A DNA stretch of 35,559 nt from Candidatus Avichristensenella intestinipullorum (GTDB taxonomy: Bacteria > Bacillota > Clostridia > Christensenellales > Aristaeellaceae): assembly GCA_018713305.1 (NCBI GenBank), contig DVFI01000101.1, forward strand, positions 1-35,559, given 5' to 3'. Below are positions 22,848-30,713 of this stretch, piece after piece. The notes below the pieces were generated by a model, which was not told the origin of the DNA, made no database searches, and saw only the letters and a program-made list of their open reading frames with translations. Position 1 is the stretch's first letter, and the number at the start of each line of letters is the position of its first letter. Both the position numbers and the translations under genes were made by a program.

Positions 22848-23420
22848 CTAGGCCAGAAACTCGATGCGGCCTGTGTCCATCTGCCGGATGCGCGCCAGGG
22901 AAAACACGTCGTATCCGGCGTCTTCCAGCTTTTTCCGTCCGGGCTGAAAGGTCTTCTCAATGACGATGCCGATGCCGCACAGGACGCTCCCCGCTTCTTC
23001 TATCAGGCGCGCGGCGCCCAGGGCCGCCTCGCCCATGGCCAGAAAATCGTCGATAAACAGCACGCGCTCGCCGGGAAAGAGAAACTTTTGCGAGACGGTC
23101 AGCGCATATTCGGTGTTCTTGGTGAACGAGCGCACGTTCGTCTGGTAGACCGTGCCGGCCGTAATGCGCGACGTCCGCTTTTTCATCACCACCAGCGGCA
23201 CATCCAGCGCCAGCGCCGTCATGCCCGCCGGGGCGATGCCGGAGCTTTCTATCGTCAGCACGCGGGTCACGCCCAGCGCCCGGAAATGCGCCGCGAACGC
23301 GTCGCCGATCTGCCGCATCAGCTGCATATCGACCTGGTGATTGAGAAACGAGTCTACCAGCAGGATGTCCCGATCCAGGGCCTGCCCGTCCCGCGCGATG
23401 CGCTCAGTCAGAAGCTTCAT
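22848..23420 (-). CDS. xpt: Xanthine phosphoribosyltransferase
   Basis: A 190-residue purine salvage enzyme converting xanthine and PRPP to XMP. The N-terminus [20 protein letters not shown] followed by [14 protein letters not shown] is diagnostic for Xpt. The PRPP loop [13 protein letters not shown] is at about residues 122-134, and the length is standard. The start overlaps the end of the glycosyltransferase gene by 17 nt, so it is translated by coupling; its own ribosome binding site is weak. The xpt genes of Bacillota are often led by a guanine riboswitch, but here the gene is last in an operon and none is present. Confidence 0.95.
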   Translation of the reverse strand: MKLLTERIARDGQALDRDILLVDSFLNHQVDMQLMRQIGDAFAAHFRALGVTRVLTIESSGIAPAGMTALALDVPLVVMKKRTSRITAGTVYQTNVRSFTKNTEYALTVSQKFLFPGERVLFIDDFLAMGEAALGAARLIEEAGSVLCGIGIVIEKTFQPGRKKLEDAGYDVFSLARIRQMDTGRIEFLA

Positions 23421-24384
23421 GGGTGTGACTGTCCCTTCCTTCGTGTTCTTTGGAGGATTCGCCGCCCTGTTCCTCGGCAATCAGGTACAGCGGCCGGCCC
23501 TTGACTTCGTCGTAGATGCGGCCCAGGTAAGCGCCCAGGATGCCCAGGCTCAGCAGGATCATGCCGGCAAGCGTGGTGCACAGCGCTGCCAGCGCGCTCA
23601 GGCCCAGGCCCGCCGTGCCGCACAGCAGCAGGATGAGCAGGACCAGCAGCCACGTGCCGCCCACCCCAAGCGTCAGCGCGCCCAACAGGAAAATCCAGTC
23701 CAGCGGCCGGGTGGAAAAGGAGAGGATTCCGTTTGCCGCCAGGCGGAGCATTTTTTTCAGGGGGTATTTGGTCTCGCCGGCAAAGCGCTTGTCGCGGTGA
23801 TACGCCACCTCCGTTTGCCGGAAGCCCACCCAGGCGAACATCCCGCGCAGGAAGCGGTTGTGCTCGGGCATGGCGCGCACCGCGTCCGCCGCCCGCCGGC
23901 TGACCAGACGAAAATCGCCGGTATCGGCGGGGATGGTGAAGCCGGACAGCGCGCGCAGCGCGCGATAATAGCACCAGGCGGTCAGCTTTTTAAAGACGGT
24001 CTCGCCATCGCGCTTGAGACGCCGTCCGTAGACCACATCATAGCCCTCCCGCCATTTCGCCGCCATCTCCGGGATAATCTCAGGCGGGTCCTGCAAATCG
24101 CAATCGATGATGACGATGGCGTCGCCGCGCGCGGCGTCCAGCCCTGCAGTGACGGCAATCTGATGGCCGAAATTGCGGGCGAAATGCAGCACGCGCACCT
24201 CGGGATGCTCCGACGCCAGCGCCCGCAGCAGATGGGGCGTGTTGTCGCGGCTGCCGTCGTTGACAAAAATCAGCTCATACGGTTCGCCCAGACCGCGCAT
24301 CGCCGCGTCAAGCCGCGCATAGGAAGCGGCCAGCACCTCTTCTTCGTTGAAGGCCGGAATGATGACAGAAAATACGGGCTTCAT
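23404..24384 (-). CDS. Glycosyltransferase family 2, DPM/GtrB-like
   Basis: A 326-residue membrane-anchored GT-A glycosyltransferase that likely transfers a sugar from a nucleotide sugar to polyprenyl phosphate. It begins MKPVFSVIIPAFNEEEVLAA and has the substrate aspartates FVNDGSRDNT and IIDCDLQDPPE, then VYGRRLKRDGE and RFLRGMFAWVGFRQ. Two C-terminal membrane helices (about residues 235-260 and 270-295) are typical of the GtrB/YkcC group. The ATG overlaps the stop of the mazG gene (ATGA) and follows AAAGGGGG. Its product may feed cell-wall or spore-envelope glycosylation together with the flippase two genes upstream; this is inference. Confidence 0.9.
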   Translation of the reverse strand: MKPVFSVIIPAFNEEEVLAASYARLDAAMRGLGEPYELIFVNDGSRDNTPHLLRALASEHPEVRVLHFARNFGHQIAVTAGLDAARGDAIVIIDCDLQDPPEIIPEMAAKWREGYDVVYGRRLKRDGETVFKKLTAWCYYRALRALSGFTIPADTGDFRLVSRRAADAVRAMPEHNRFLRGMFAWVGFRQTEVAYHRDKRFAGETKYPLKKMLRLAANGILSFSTRPLDWIFLLGALTLGVGGTWLLVLLILLLCGTAGLGLSALAALCTTLAGMILLSLGILGAYLGRIYDEVKGRPLYLIAEEQGGESSKEHEGRDSHTHEASD

Positions 24385-25802
24385 GTGTTCCCCCTTTCCG
24401 AGCGCTTTACGGCGTCCCAGTACCGGTCCATCTCCGGCAGATCCATGGTTTCCATGCTCTTTCCGTCCGCGCGGATGGCCTGCTCCATGGCGCTGAACCG
24501 GCGGATGAATTTGTCCGTCGCGGCGCCCAGCGCGAGCTCCGGCTGCACGCCGCACAGGCGCGAAACGTTGACCGCGGCAAAGAGAAGGTCGCCCAGCTCG
24601 TCTTTCGGGTCGCGGCGCGCTTCCAGCTCCGCCCGGACCTCGTTCGCCTCTTCGCATACCTTTGCCAGTGCGGGGCCGGGCTCCTGCCAGTCAAACCCTA
24701 CCTGGCGCGCCTTTTTCTGCACCTTGCTGGCCCGCATCAGCGCGGGGAAATGCACCGGCACGTCCCGCATCACGTCCGACATGGCCTGCAGCCCCTTCTC
24801 CCGCTTCTTGATGGCTTCCCAGCTCTGCACCACGTCCTCTGCGGTGTCGCAGTGCGCGTCGCCGAAGATATGCGCATGGCGGGACACCATTTTGCGGCAG
24901 ATTGCCGTGGTGACATCGACGATGTCAAATTCCCCGTGCTCCTGCGCCACGCGGGCATGAAAGACCACCTGCAGCAGCACGTCGCCCAGCTCGTCGGCCA
25001 TCCGTTCCATGTCGCCGGAGTTGATGGCGTCCACCGCTTCGTACGCCTCTTCAATCAGATACTCCCGCAGGCTCTCGTGCGTCTGTTCCCGGTCCCAGGG
25101 ACAGCCGTCCACCGGGTTGCGCAGCCGCGCCATGACATCCAGCAGGTCGTCGAAGGTATACCGGCTGCGCGCCTGCATGGGGCAGGGCGGCAGATACACG
25201 CAGGAAAGATGGTCGTAACGGCGCTGCCTGTCCAGCGCCTCCAGCGGCAGGAGCGAGCCGTCAAAATGAACGGAAAAGGACGGGGGATAGATTTCCAGCA
25301 GGCGCAGCTTCACCTCGCCCGCCAGCAGGCGGCTGTTCAGCTCGGTCACCAGCAGGGCCAGCGAGGGATTCACGCGGTGTTCGCCCAGCGCGGAGGCCGT
25401 CACCGTACAGACGCCGGATACGGCCGGCAAACCGGCTGCCAGCGCCGAAACGGCCGCCAGATTCGCCTGCGTCACGCCTGCCAGGACGTTCAGACGCGCG
25501 CCGTGCGCCCGCAGCGCCTCGACCGTCGCGTCGCTGGCAGGGTCCGGCACTGCATAGCAGACGGGCGCGGCCGCCAGGACGGCCTGCGCCGCCTCCTCGT
25601 TGAGCGCGTCGAAATCCTCCGCGCGCTCGTAGAGCGCGTCCAGCGTTTCAAAGGGGATTTCCTTCGCGCGCAGCCAGTCCGCGGCCCCGTGGCGGCCTGT
25701 GCGCAAAATCAGGCGAGGCGCGCGCGCCAGCGCCTCCGCGGCCTCCAGCGTCATTTGATTCGCCCTGTCCGGGCCCAATGCGACCACCGTAATTTCGTCC
25801 AT
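24381..25802 (-). CDS. yabN: YabN-type fusion: tetrapyrrole methylase-like domain plus MazG
   Basis: A 473-residue fusion protein. The N-terminal part (about 1-210; MDEITVVALGPDRANQMTLE) is a degenerate SAM-dependent tetrapyrrole methylase fold. The C-terminal part is a nucleoside triphosphate pyrophosphohydrolase with two MazG units: EEAYEAVDAINSGDMERMAD then ELGDVL, and EEANEVRAELEARRDPKDEL then GDLL, each with the EExxE...ExxD Mg2+ motif. It removes abnormal NTPs. The start follows GGAGG and is one nucleotide after the yabM stop; the end overlaps the GT2 gene. It has the same place as yabN behind spoVT-yabM in Bacillus. Confidence 0.93.
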   Translation of the reverse strand: MDEITVVALGPDRANQMTLEAAEALARAPRLILRTGRHGAADWLRAKEIPFETLDALYERAEDFDALNEEAAQAVLAAAPVCYAVPDPASDATVEALRAHGARLNVLAGVTQANLAAVSALAAGLPAVSGVCTVTASALGEHRVNPSLALLVTELNSRLLAGEVKLRLLEIYPPSFSVHFDGSLLPLEALDRQRRYDHLSCVYLPPCPMQARSRYTFDDLLDVMARLRNPVDGCPWDREQTHESLREYLIEEAYEAVDAINSGDMERMADELGDVLLQVVFHARVAQEHGEFDIVDVTTAICRKMVSRHAHIFGDAHCDTAEDVVQSWEAIKKREKGLQAMSDVMRDVPVHFPALMRASKVQKKARQVGFDWQEPGPALAKVCEEANEVRAELEARRDPKDELGDLLFAAVNVSRLCGVQPELALGAATDKFIRRFSAMEQAIRADGKSMETMDLPEMDRYWDAVKRSERGNT

Positions 25803-25803
25803 G

Positions 25804-27405
25804 TTACCTCCACAAGCGCAGCTTTTTCAGCAGCGCTTCGATTTTTCTGCCGCCCGGGAGATAGGCCATGTCCTCCCGCCGTATCACGCCCAGCGCCACC
25901 GCCAGCACGGCATACGCCACAACGCCCACCGCCACCGCAACCAAGGTGTTCAGGCGCCGCGACATATCCAGCACGGCGGTGCATAGCACAACGGCCGCCG
26001 CCATCCCCAGCGTCGCCGCGCCGGGGCGCAGCAGCAGGCTGCCCCACCGGAGACGAACGCCCACGCGCACATGAATGTACCACAGGTTGATTGTCATGGA
26101 GACCAGATAGCACGAAAGCGAAGCCAGCGGCGCGCCGTAGATGTTCAGGGAAGGAATGGCGACCAAGATATAGTTGAGGATGATTTTGCACACGACGCCC
26201 GCCACCAGCGAATACATCGGTACTTTTTGCATGCCCGCCCCCTGCAGGACGCCCGTCGTGGCCTGCACCATGGTAAAGGGAAGGATGGTCAGCGCGCTCA
26301 GGGACAGGATTTGCCCGGTGATGACGATTTCTTCCGCCGGCACGCTGTAGATAAGATGGATAATGGGCTCGGCCAGCAGCGACATGCCGACCGCACAGGG
26401 GAACCCGATAAGACTGCCCAGGCGCAGGCCCAGCATGCTGGTGTTTTCCATGACCGTGCGGCGGCCGTCGATACGGGCGGCGGAGATGGCGGGGACAAGG
26501 TTGACGCATACGGCGGTCGCCAGCACCGTGGGGACGTTGATGAGGGTATAGGCGGCGCCGGAAAGCATGCCGTAGAGCGTGGTGGCCGCGGAAGGGCCCA
26601 GGCCCGCCGCGGCCAGGCGGCCCGGAATCATGGCCGAATCGATGTAGCCGGCAATGGGCACAATGGTGGAGCCAATCGTAATGGGGATGGCGACGCGGAT
26701 AATCCGCCAGGCCAGCGTGCGTGTCCGCGGCGGAGGCTCCGCCTGGGTGGCTTCCAGTGCGCGCTGCGCAGGCCTGCCGCGCAGATAGACGATAAACACA
26801 TACGCCAGCGCCAGCAGCTCCGAGAGGGAAACGCCCAGCAGCGCGCCCGCGGCCGCCCATACCAGGCCGAAGCGCAGGCCGTATATGGCAAGCGGCAGGG
26901 AAAACACAAGTTTCCCTACCTGCTCTATCATCTGCGAAACCGCCGTAGGCCCCATGTTGCTGTGGCCCTGGAGAAAGCCGCGAAACGCGGACATGACGGA
27001 AACAATCAGCACGGCGGGCGCCAGGGCGATAAAGCCGACGGAGATTTCGGGATTGCGGCGCTGCGCGGCCAGCGAATCCGCGCTGGCAATCATCAGAATC
27101 ATCAGAAACAGCCCGATGCAGCTCAGCACGGGCAGGGCCGCGCGCAGGACGGCGCGGGCGTCGCGGTGGCGGCCCAGCGCAACGCTTTCGGATACCAGGC
27201 GCGAGATGGCCACCGGGATACCGGCGGTCGAGACGGCCAGAAGCATGGTGTAGGTGGGATAGACCAGCTGATACAGGCCCAGGCCTTCCATGCCGATAGC
27301 ATTGGTCAGCGGGATGCGGAAGAGCATGCCAATCACCTTGGACAGCAATCCGGCAATGCTCAGAATCGCAACCCCGCCCAAAAAGCCGTTTTTCTTCTGG
27401 CTCAT
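25804..27405 (-). CDS. MOP-family flippase, YabM/SpoVB-like
   Basis: A 533-residue membrane protein of the polysaccharide-transporter/MATE-like superfamily with about 14 helices. It begins MSQKKNGFLGGVAILSIAGL and continues SKVIGMLFRIPLTNAIG and GLYQLVYPTYTMLLAVSTAG, as in SpoVB, YabM and SpoIIIG-era envelope flippases. The position between spoVT and yabN matches B. subtilis yabM, so an orthologue of YabM is more likely than SpoVB itself. The probable role is moving lipid-linked sugars across the membrane for wall or spore-cortex precursors. ATG 27405 follows GGAGG; an earlier in-frame ATG overlaps that site. It has its own promoter. Confidence 0.88.
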   Translation of the reverse strand: MSQKKNGFLGGVAILSIAGLLSKVIGMLFRIPLTNAIGMEGLGLYQLVYPTYTMLLAVSTAGIPVAISRLVSESVALGRHRDARAVLRAALPVLSCIGLFLMILMIASADSLAAQRRNPEISVGFIALAPAVLIVSVMSAFRGFLQGHSNMGPTAVSQMIEQVGKLVFSLPLAIYGLRFGLVWAAAGALLGVSLSELLALAYVFIVYLRGRPAQRALEATQAEPPPRTRTLAWRIIRVAIPITIGSTIVPIAGYIDSAMIPGRLAAAGLGPSAATTLYGMLSGAAYTLINVPTVLATAVCVNLVPAISAARIDGRRTVMENTSMLGLRLGSLIGFPCAVGMSLLAEPIIHLIYSVPAEEIVITGQILSLSALTILPFTMVQATTGVLQGAGMQKVPMYSLVAGVVCKIILNYILVAIPSLNIYGAPLASLSCYLVSMTINLWYIHVRVGVRLRWGSLLLRPGAATLGMAAAVVLCTAVLDMSRRLNTLVAVAVGVVAYAVLAVALGVIRREDMAYLPGGRKIEALLKKLRLWR

Positions 27406-27444
27406 AGTTCCTCCATCCAATAGAAAACCGCAATCTGCCCTTCT

Positions 27445-27472
27445 ATTATAGCAAATTGCGGTAAAATGGCAA
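27445..27472 (-). promoter_or_regulatory. Promoter of the yabM-like operon with flanking inverted repeat
   Basis: On the minus strand: TTGCCA (27472-27467), a 16-nt spacer and a perfect TATAAT (27450-27445). The -10 is framed by an 8-bp inverted repeat, ACCGCAAT/ATTGCGGT (27428-27435 with 27455-27462). It could be an operator, or the loop-rich terminator of spoVT since TTTTCT follows. Confidence 0.65.
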
Positions 27473-27530
27473 GCGCTGCGCCATCGTCAGGAAGCCAGGC
27501 AAGGCGAGCCGATGCAGCGACGGCTTTGAA

Positions 27531-28085
27531 CTACTGCTCCATCTGCCGTCCGACGATGCCGGCGGTGGTCTCGGCGACCTTCAGCTCCGTATCGCCCATC
27601 TTGACGCCCTGCTCTCTGCTGAGCAGCAGCACGCCGCCGATGGCTTCTCCGTCGGCAATGATGGGGGAAAAGACCTGCGCGGTGTAGGGGACGCCGTCTT
27701 CCTCGTTGGTGACGGCGAAAACCTTGCCGCCGCTGGAGCGGTTGATGGCCATGCTCTGCCGCCCTGCAATGGCCGCCTCCAGGTCGCGGCTGATCGGCTT
27801 GTCCCACAGCTCCTTGCGCGGGACGCCGGATGCGGCGACGACCATATCGCGGTCGCAGATGCAGGCGATATGGCCCAGGGAACGAAACAGGGACTCGGTA
27901 TAGTCCTTGGCAAACGCGGCAATTTCGCCAATGGGGGAATACTTTTTCAGAATGACTTCGCCGTCACGGTCGGTGTAGATTTCCAGCGGGTCGCCTTCGC
28001 GAATGCGCAGGGTGCGCCGAATTTCCTTGGGAATGACCACGCGGCCCAGTTCGTCGATTCTGCGGACAATGCCCGTAGCTCTCAA
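27531..28085 (-). CDS. spoVT: Stage V sporulation regulator SpoVT
   Basis: A 184-residue late forespore transcription factor. The N-terminal AbrB/SpoVT DNA-binding domain is nearly invariant (RATGIVRRIDELGRVVIPKE then IRRTLRIREGDPLEIY, residues about 2-45). It is followed by a GAF-like domain (about 55-180) that binds an unknown ligand. The start is a TTG at 28085, with AAGGAGG 8 nt upstream; homologues begin at the same residue. SpoVT tunes sigma-G genes such as those for SASPs. The gene is preceded by a consensus sigma-G promoter. Downstream order yabM-yabN matches Bacillus. Confidence 0.97.
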   Translation of the reverse strand: MRATGIVRRIDELGRVVIPKEIRRTLRIREGDPLEIYTDRDGEVILKKYSPIGEIAAFAKDYTESLFRSLGHIACICDRDMVVAASGVPRKELWDKPISRDLEAAIAGRQSMAINRSSGGKVFAVTNEEDGVPYTAQVFSPIIADGEAIGGVLLLSREQGVKMGDTELKVAETTAGIVGRQMEQ

Positions 28086-28132
28086 AGCAAACGCCTCCTT
28101 GTGTCTTTGAATCCTTCGCGGTTTGACGCGCC

Positions 28133-28162
28133 TAGTATGAAGCCGACGGGAAGTTTTTATGC
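28133..28162 (-). promoter_or_regulatory. Sigma-G promoter of spoVT
   Basis: On the minus strand GCATA (28162-28158), an 18-nt spacer and CATACTA (28139-28133), a full match to the sigma-G consensus elements GHATR and CATWHTA, 48 nt before the spoVT start. Confidence 0.75.
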
Positions 28163-28176
28163 CGCGATTTGCTCGG

Positions 28177-28205
28177 TTGCTTTTTGCGCGTTCAGCGCGT
28201 ATAAT
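28177..28205 (+). promoter_or_regulatory. Sigma-A promoter of the HPr-like gene
   Basis: TTGCTT (28177-28182), a 17-nt spacer and a perfect TATAAT (28200-28205), divergent from spoVT. Confidence 0.75.
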
Positions 28206-28242
28206 ATTTGTAGCGTGCAATTCATGAGACAGGAGGAGTATC

Positions 28243-28470
28243 ATGACATCGGTTCAAATTCGTTTGTGTCTGGCCGAGAACGTTAAGGCTTTTGTCAATG
28301 CGGTCAACCGGTATCCCTTTGATATGGACCTGCGTTCGGGCCGCCATGTGGTGGACGCCAAGTCCATTTTGGGCATTTTCAGCCTCGACCTTTCCAAGCC
28401 GGTCACGCTGGAAATCCATGCGGACGACTGCGGCGCCCTGCTGGAGGACATCGCGTCCTTCATCGTCTGA
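28243..28470 (+). CDS. HPr-like protein lacking the active histidine
   Basis: A 75-residue protein with the HPr fold pattern. The C-terminal two thirds match well: VDAKSILGIFSLDL corresponds to the HPr segment around the regulatory serine (Ser46, K-S-I-L/M-G), then PVTLEIHADD. The region that should hold the phosphorylated His15 (HARPA) reads ENVKAF, with no histidine. It therefore cannot take part in PEP phosphotransfer. Like Crh of Bacillus it could still act as a serine-phosphorylated corepressor, or as something unrelated. The start follows AGGAGGAG. It is 5 nt from the DUF4364 gene, so the two are cotranscribed. Confidence 0.85.
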   Translation: MTSVQIRLCLAENVKAFVNAVNRYPFDMDLRSGRHVVDAKSILGIFSLDLSKPVTLEIHADDCGALLEDIASFIV

Positions 28471-28475
28471 CCGCC

Positions 28476-29012
28476 ATGCAGCGCCGTCCTTCCGACCTGG
28501 AAAACAAGCTCCTGCTGCTGCACGCCGTAGACCGCCTGGGCGCGGTGACGGCGCCGCAGCTTTTGGCGTTCATGGCGGAAAATGACGGCATGGATTACAT
28601 CACGCTCCAGCTGTGCCTGGCGGAGCTGGACGACGCAGGGCTGCTGCGCCGCCGCCCGCACGCGCTGGGCATGCTCTATACGCTGACCGGGGAGGGCCTT
28701 GACACCCTGTCCATGTTCCGCGCGCGCGTGCCGCATTCCCGCCTGGAGGGCATCAACCGGGTCGCGGACAACTGGCGGATACGCTTCCGGCGGGAAAGGC
28801 AGATGCTTTCCGATTTTGAACGCGCGCCCAACGGCGATTATGCCGTGCGCCTGCGCGTGATGGAGCGGAACGAGCCGCTGCTGGATATGACCATTTCCGT
28901 GCCCACGCACGGGCAGGCCCAGCGCATGTGCGACGCGTGGGCCGCGCGCGCGGGGGATATCTATGCGCATATCATGCATGCGCTCGGAGAAGAACAGACG
29001 CCGCAAAAATGA
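28476..29012 (+). CDS. DUF4364 family protein
   Basis: A 178-residue protein matching the DUF4364 pattern common in Clostridia. The N-terminal part (about residues 6-90) looks like a winged helix: LENKLLLLHAVDRLGAVTAP, DYITLQLCLAELDDAGLLRR, then LYTLTGEGLDTLSMF. The C-terminal half (RERQMLSDFERAPNGDYAVR) is beta-rich. The family is thought to be regulatory, but no target is known. The start is 5 nt after the HPr-like gene. Confidence 0.85.
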   Translation: MQRRPSDLENKLLLLHAVDRLGAVTAPQLLAFMAENDGMDYITLQLCLAELDDAGLLRRRPHALGMLYTLTGEGLDTLSMFRARVPHSRLEGINRVADNWRIRFRRERQMLSDFERAPNGDYAVRLRVMERNEPLLDMTISVPTHGQAQRMCDAWAARAGDIYAHIMHALGEEQTPQK

Positions 29013-29144
29013 AAGAATGTGCGGGAATGCACGCACTGCAAGCCGTTTGCCCGCGCCGGGAGGGCGGGCGCCATCATACCCGCAGGCCGGTAAGGGCCTG
29101 CGCCTTAACGGCCTGCTGCGGTGATGTGCGGCAATCGCGACGAA

Positions 29145-29876
29145 TCAGAGGGGCTTGCGGTAACGGCCGTGCATGCGGATTTCAAAATCGTATCTGCCGC
29201 CGATGATGCTGCAATGGTCGGCGCAGACCGGCTTGCCGGCGCTGTAGCAGTTTCGTATCAGATAGATGAGCGCCGTGCCTACGGGAACCTGAAGCATTTC
29301 CGCCTCGGAAAAGGAAGCGGACTTGGCGGTAATCCGGTCGTAGGCCGAATCAATGACAATGCCGTATTCCGTTTCCAGAAAATCATAGAGGCGATGAAAT
29401 TTTCCGGAGTGCCGCTCTATGCCGGGAACTGCTTCCGCCCGCAGGTAGTTGTGCATGATGGCGATGGGTTTGCCATCTGCGAGTTGTATGCGCTGAATGC
29501 GGATTAACGTAGCGCCGGGGGCGACCTCCAGCTCGCGGGCCAGTTTCTGCGACGCCTCGATGCGGTCAATATACATGCTCTTGGGCACGACGGTAAAACC
29601 CTTGCGCTCCAGCGTTTCAGAAATGGACGTCACTTCGTTCAGGTTCTGACGGGTGCTGAAATCCAGCACCACCGTCCCGCGTCCCTGTTGGGCCAGGACA
29701 AATCCCTCGCGCGACAGGTTTTCCACCGCTTTGCGGACCGTCGTCCGGCTCACGCCGAACTGGCGTTCCAGCTCCGGCTCGGACGGCAGCAGCTCGCCCA
29801 CGCCGTAGTCGCCCTCCAGGATGCGCGCCTTAAGAGCGTTGTATACGCGCTGATATGCTGGTATCTTGGCCTGCAT
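29145..29876 (-). CDS. GntR family transcriptional regulator with UTRA domain
   Basis: A 243-residue regulator of the HutC/FarR group. The N-terminal winged helix-turn-helix (about 7-74; LPSEPELERQFGVSRTTVRK) precedes a UTRA effector domain (about 95-235; TLIRIQRIQLADGKPIAIMH). The start follows GGAGG. It is the last gene of the leftward carbohydrate operon, separated from the dehydrogenase gene by a terminator hairpin, so it probably controls that operon. The ligand would be the transported sugar or its phosphate. The 132-nt gap to the convergent DUF4364 gene holds only a GCAGGCC/GGCCTGC hairpin. Confidence 0.92.
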   Translation of the reverse strand: MQAKIPAYQRVYNALKARILEGDYGVGELLPSEPELERQFGVSRTTVRKAVENLSREGFVLAQQGRGTVVLDFSTRQNLNEVTSISETLERKGFTVVPKSMYIDRIEASQKLARELEVAPGATLIRIQRIQLADGKPIAIMHNYLRAEAVPGIERHSGKFHRLYDFLETEYGIVIDSAYDRITAKSASFSEAEMLQVPVGTALIYLIRNCYSAGKPVCADHCSIIGGRYDFEIRMHGRYRKPL

Positions 29877-29896
29877 GGGGATTCCTCCGTTTGTCA

Positions 29897-29926
29897 GATA
29901 AGAGCCGTCCGGTCATGCCGAACGGC
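29897..29926 (-). terminator. Hairpin between the dehydrogenase and gntR genes
   Basis: On the minus strand GCCGT-CGG...CCG-ACGGC with a six-base loop (29926-29904), followed by TCTTAT. The T-run is poor, so termination may be partial and gntR may be reached by read-through. Confidence 0.5.
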
Positions 29927-29939
29927 CCGTACCTATATT

Positions 29940-30713
29940 TTACACGATGGTATATCCACCGTCTACCACCAAATCCGAGCCGGTGGCGAATTCGGAAGCG
30001 TCGCTGACAAAATAGACATACGCGCCAATCAAATCCTCCGGGAAGCCGAGACGGCTGCCTTCCGGCATCATGCCGCTCCAGGTGGAGAGCATGTCCTTCA
30101 TGGTGGCAATCAAATCCGTCTGGATGTATCCGGGGCTGACCGTGTTGCAGCGGATGTGGTATTTGGCCAGCTCCACGGCCATCCCTTTGGTCAGCTGGAT
30201 AATGCCCGCCTTGCTGGCGCAATAGTTGGCAATGGTCTGAGGACGGTTGATGATATGCGCGCTCATCGAGGCGGTGGAAACGATGGAACCGCCCTTTCCC
30301 TGTTTGACCATCTGGCGTGCGGCTGCCTGCGCGGTGTAAAAGACGCCGTTCAGGTTGACGTCGATGACGGATTCATAGGTTTTCGGGTCGATGTCCAGTA
30401 CGCCTTCCCCGGTAAAAATGCCGGCGTTGTTCACGGCAAAGGTGATTTCCCCGAAGTCGTTCAGGAAGCTTTCCATCATGCTTTGCACCTGGGCAGGACA
30501 TGTCACGTCGCACGCGTAGGCCTTGACCTTACCGCCTGTTTCCCGGGCGATGGCCTGCGCGGTGGCGGAAGCCTTTTCCGGGTTGATGTCCACAATGCCC
30601 ACCTCTGCGCCCAGCTCCGAAAACGCTTTGGCGAGGCATGCGCCGATTCCCTGCGCGCCACCGGTGATGAATCCCTTTTTGCCTTCCAGACTAAACAGTT
30701 TTTTCACGTCCAT
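29940..30713 (-). CDS. Short-chain dehydrogenase/reductase, probable polyol dehydrogenase
   Basis: A 257-residue classical SDR. The cofactor motif GGAQGIG is at residues 18-24, with D42 after beta-2 (VDIN) favouring NAD(H). NNAG is at 95-98, and the catalytic residues are Ser151, Tyr164 and Lys168 (YCASK). The C-terminal segment GSDLVVDGGYTI is typical. In this operon it probably oxidises an imported polyol, or reduces a ketose, before or after the FGGY kinase acts. The closest functional group by motif pattern is the sorbitol/arabinitol/xylulose reductase SDRs, but the substrate is not fixed by sequence. It overlaps the upstream permease gene by 23 nt. Confidence 0.9.
   Translation of the reverse strand: MDVKKLFSLEGKKGFITGGAQGIGACLAKAFSELGAEVGIVDINPEKASATAQAIARETGGKVKAYACDVTCPAQVQSMMESFLNDFGEITFAVNNAGIFTGEGVLDIDPKTYESVIDVNLNGVFYTAQAAARQMVKQGKGGSIVSTASMSAHIINRPQTIANYCASKAGIIQLTKGMAVELAKYHIRCNTVSPGYIQTDLIATMKDMLSTWSGMMPEGSRLGFPEDLIGAYVYFVSDASEFATGSDLVVDGGYTIV

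Noticed and set aside
23421..24384. Guanine riboswitch ahead of xpt
   Set aside because: xpt starts inside the end of the glycosyltransferase gene; no non-coding leader exists.
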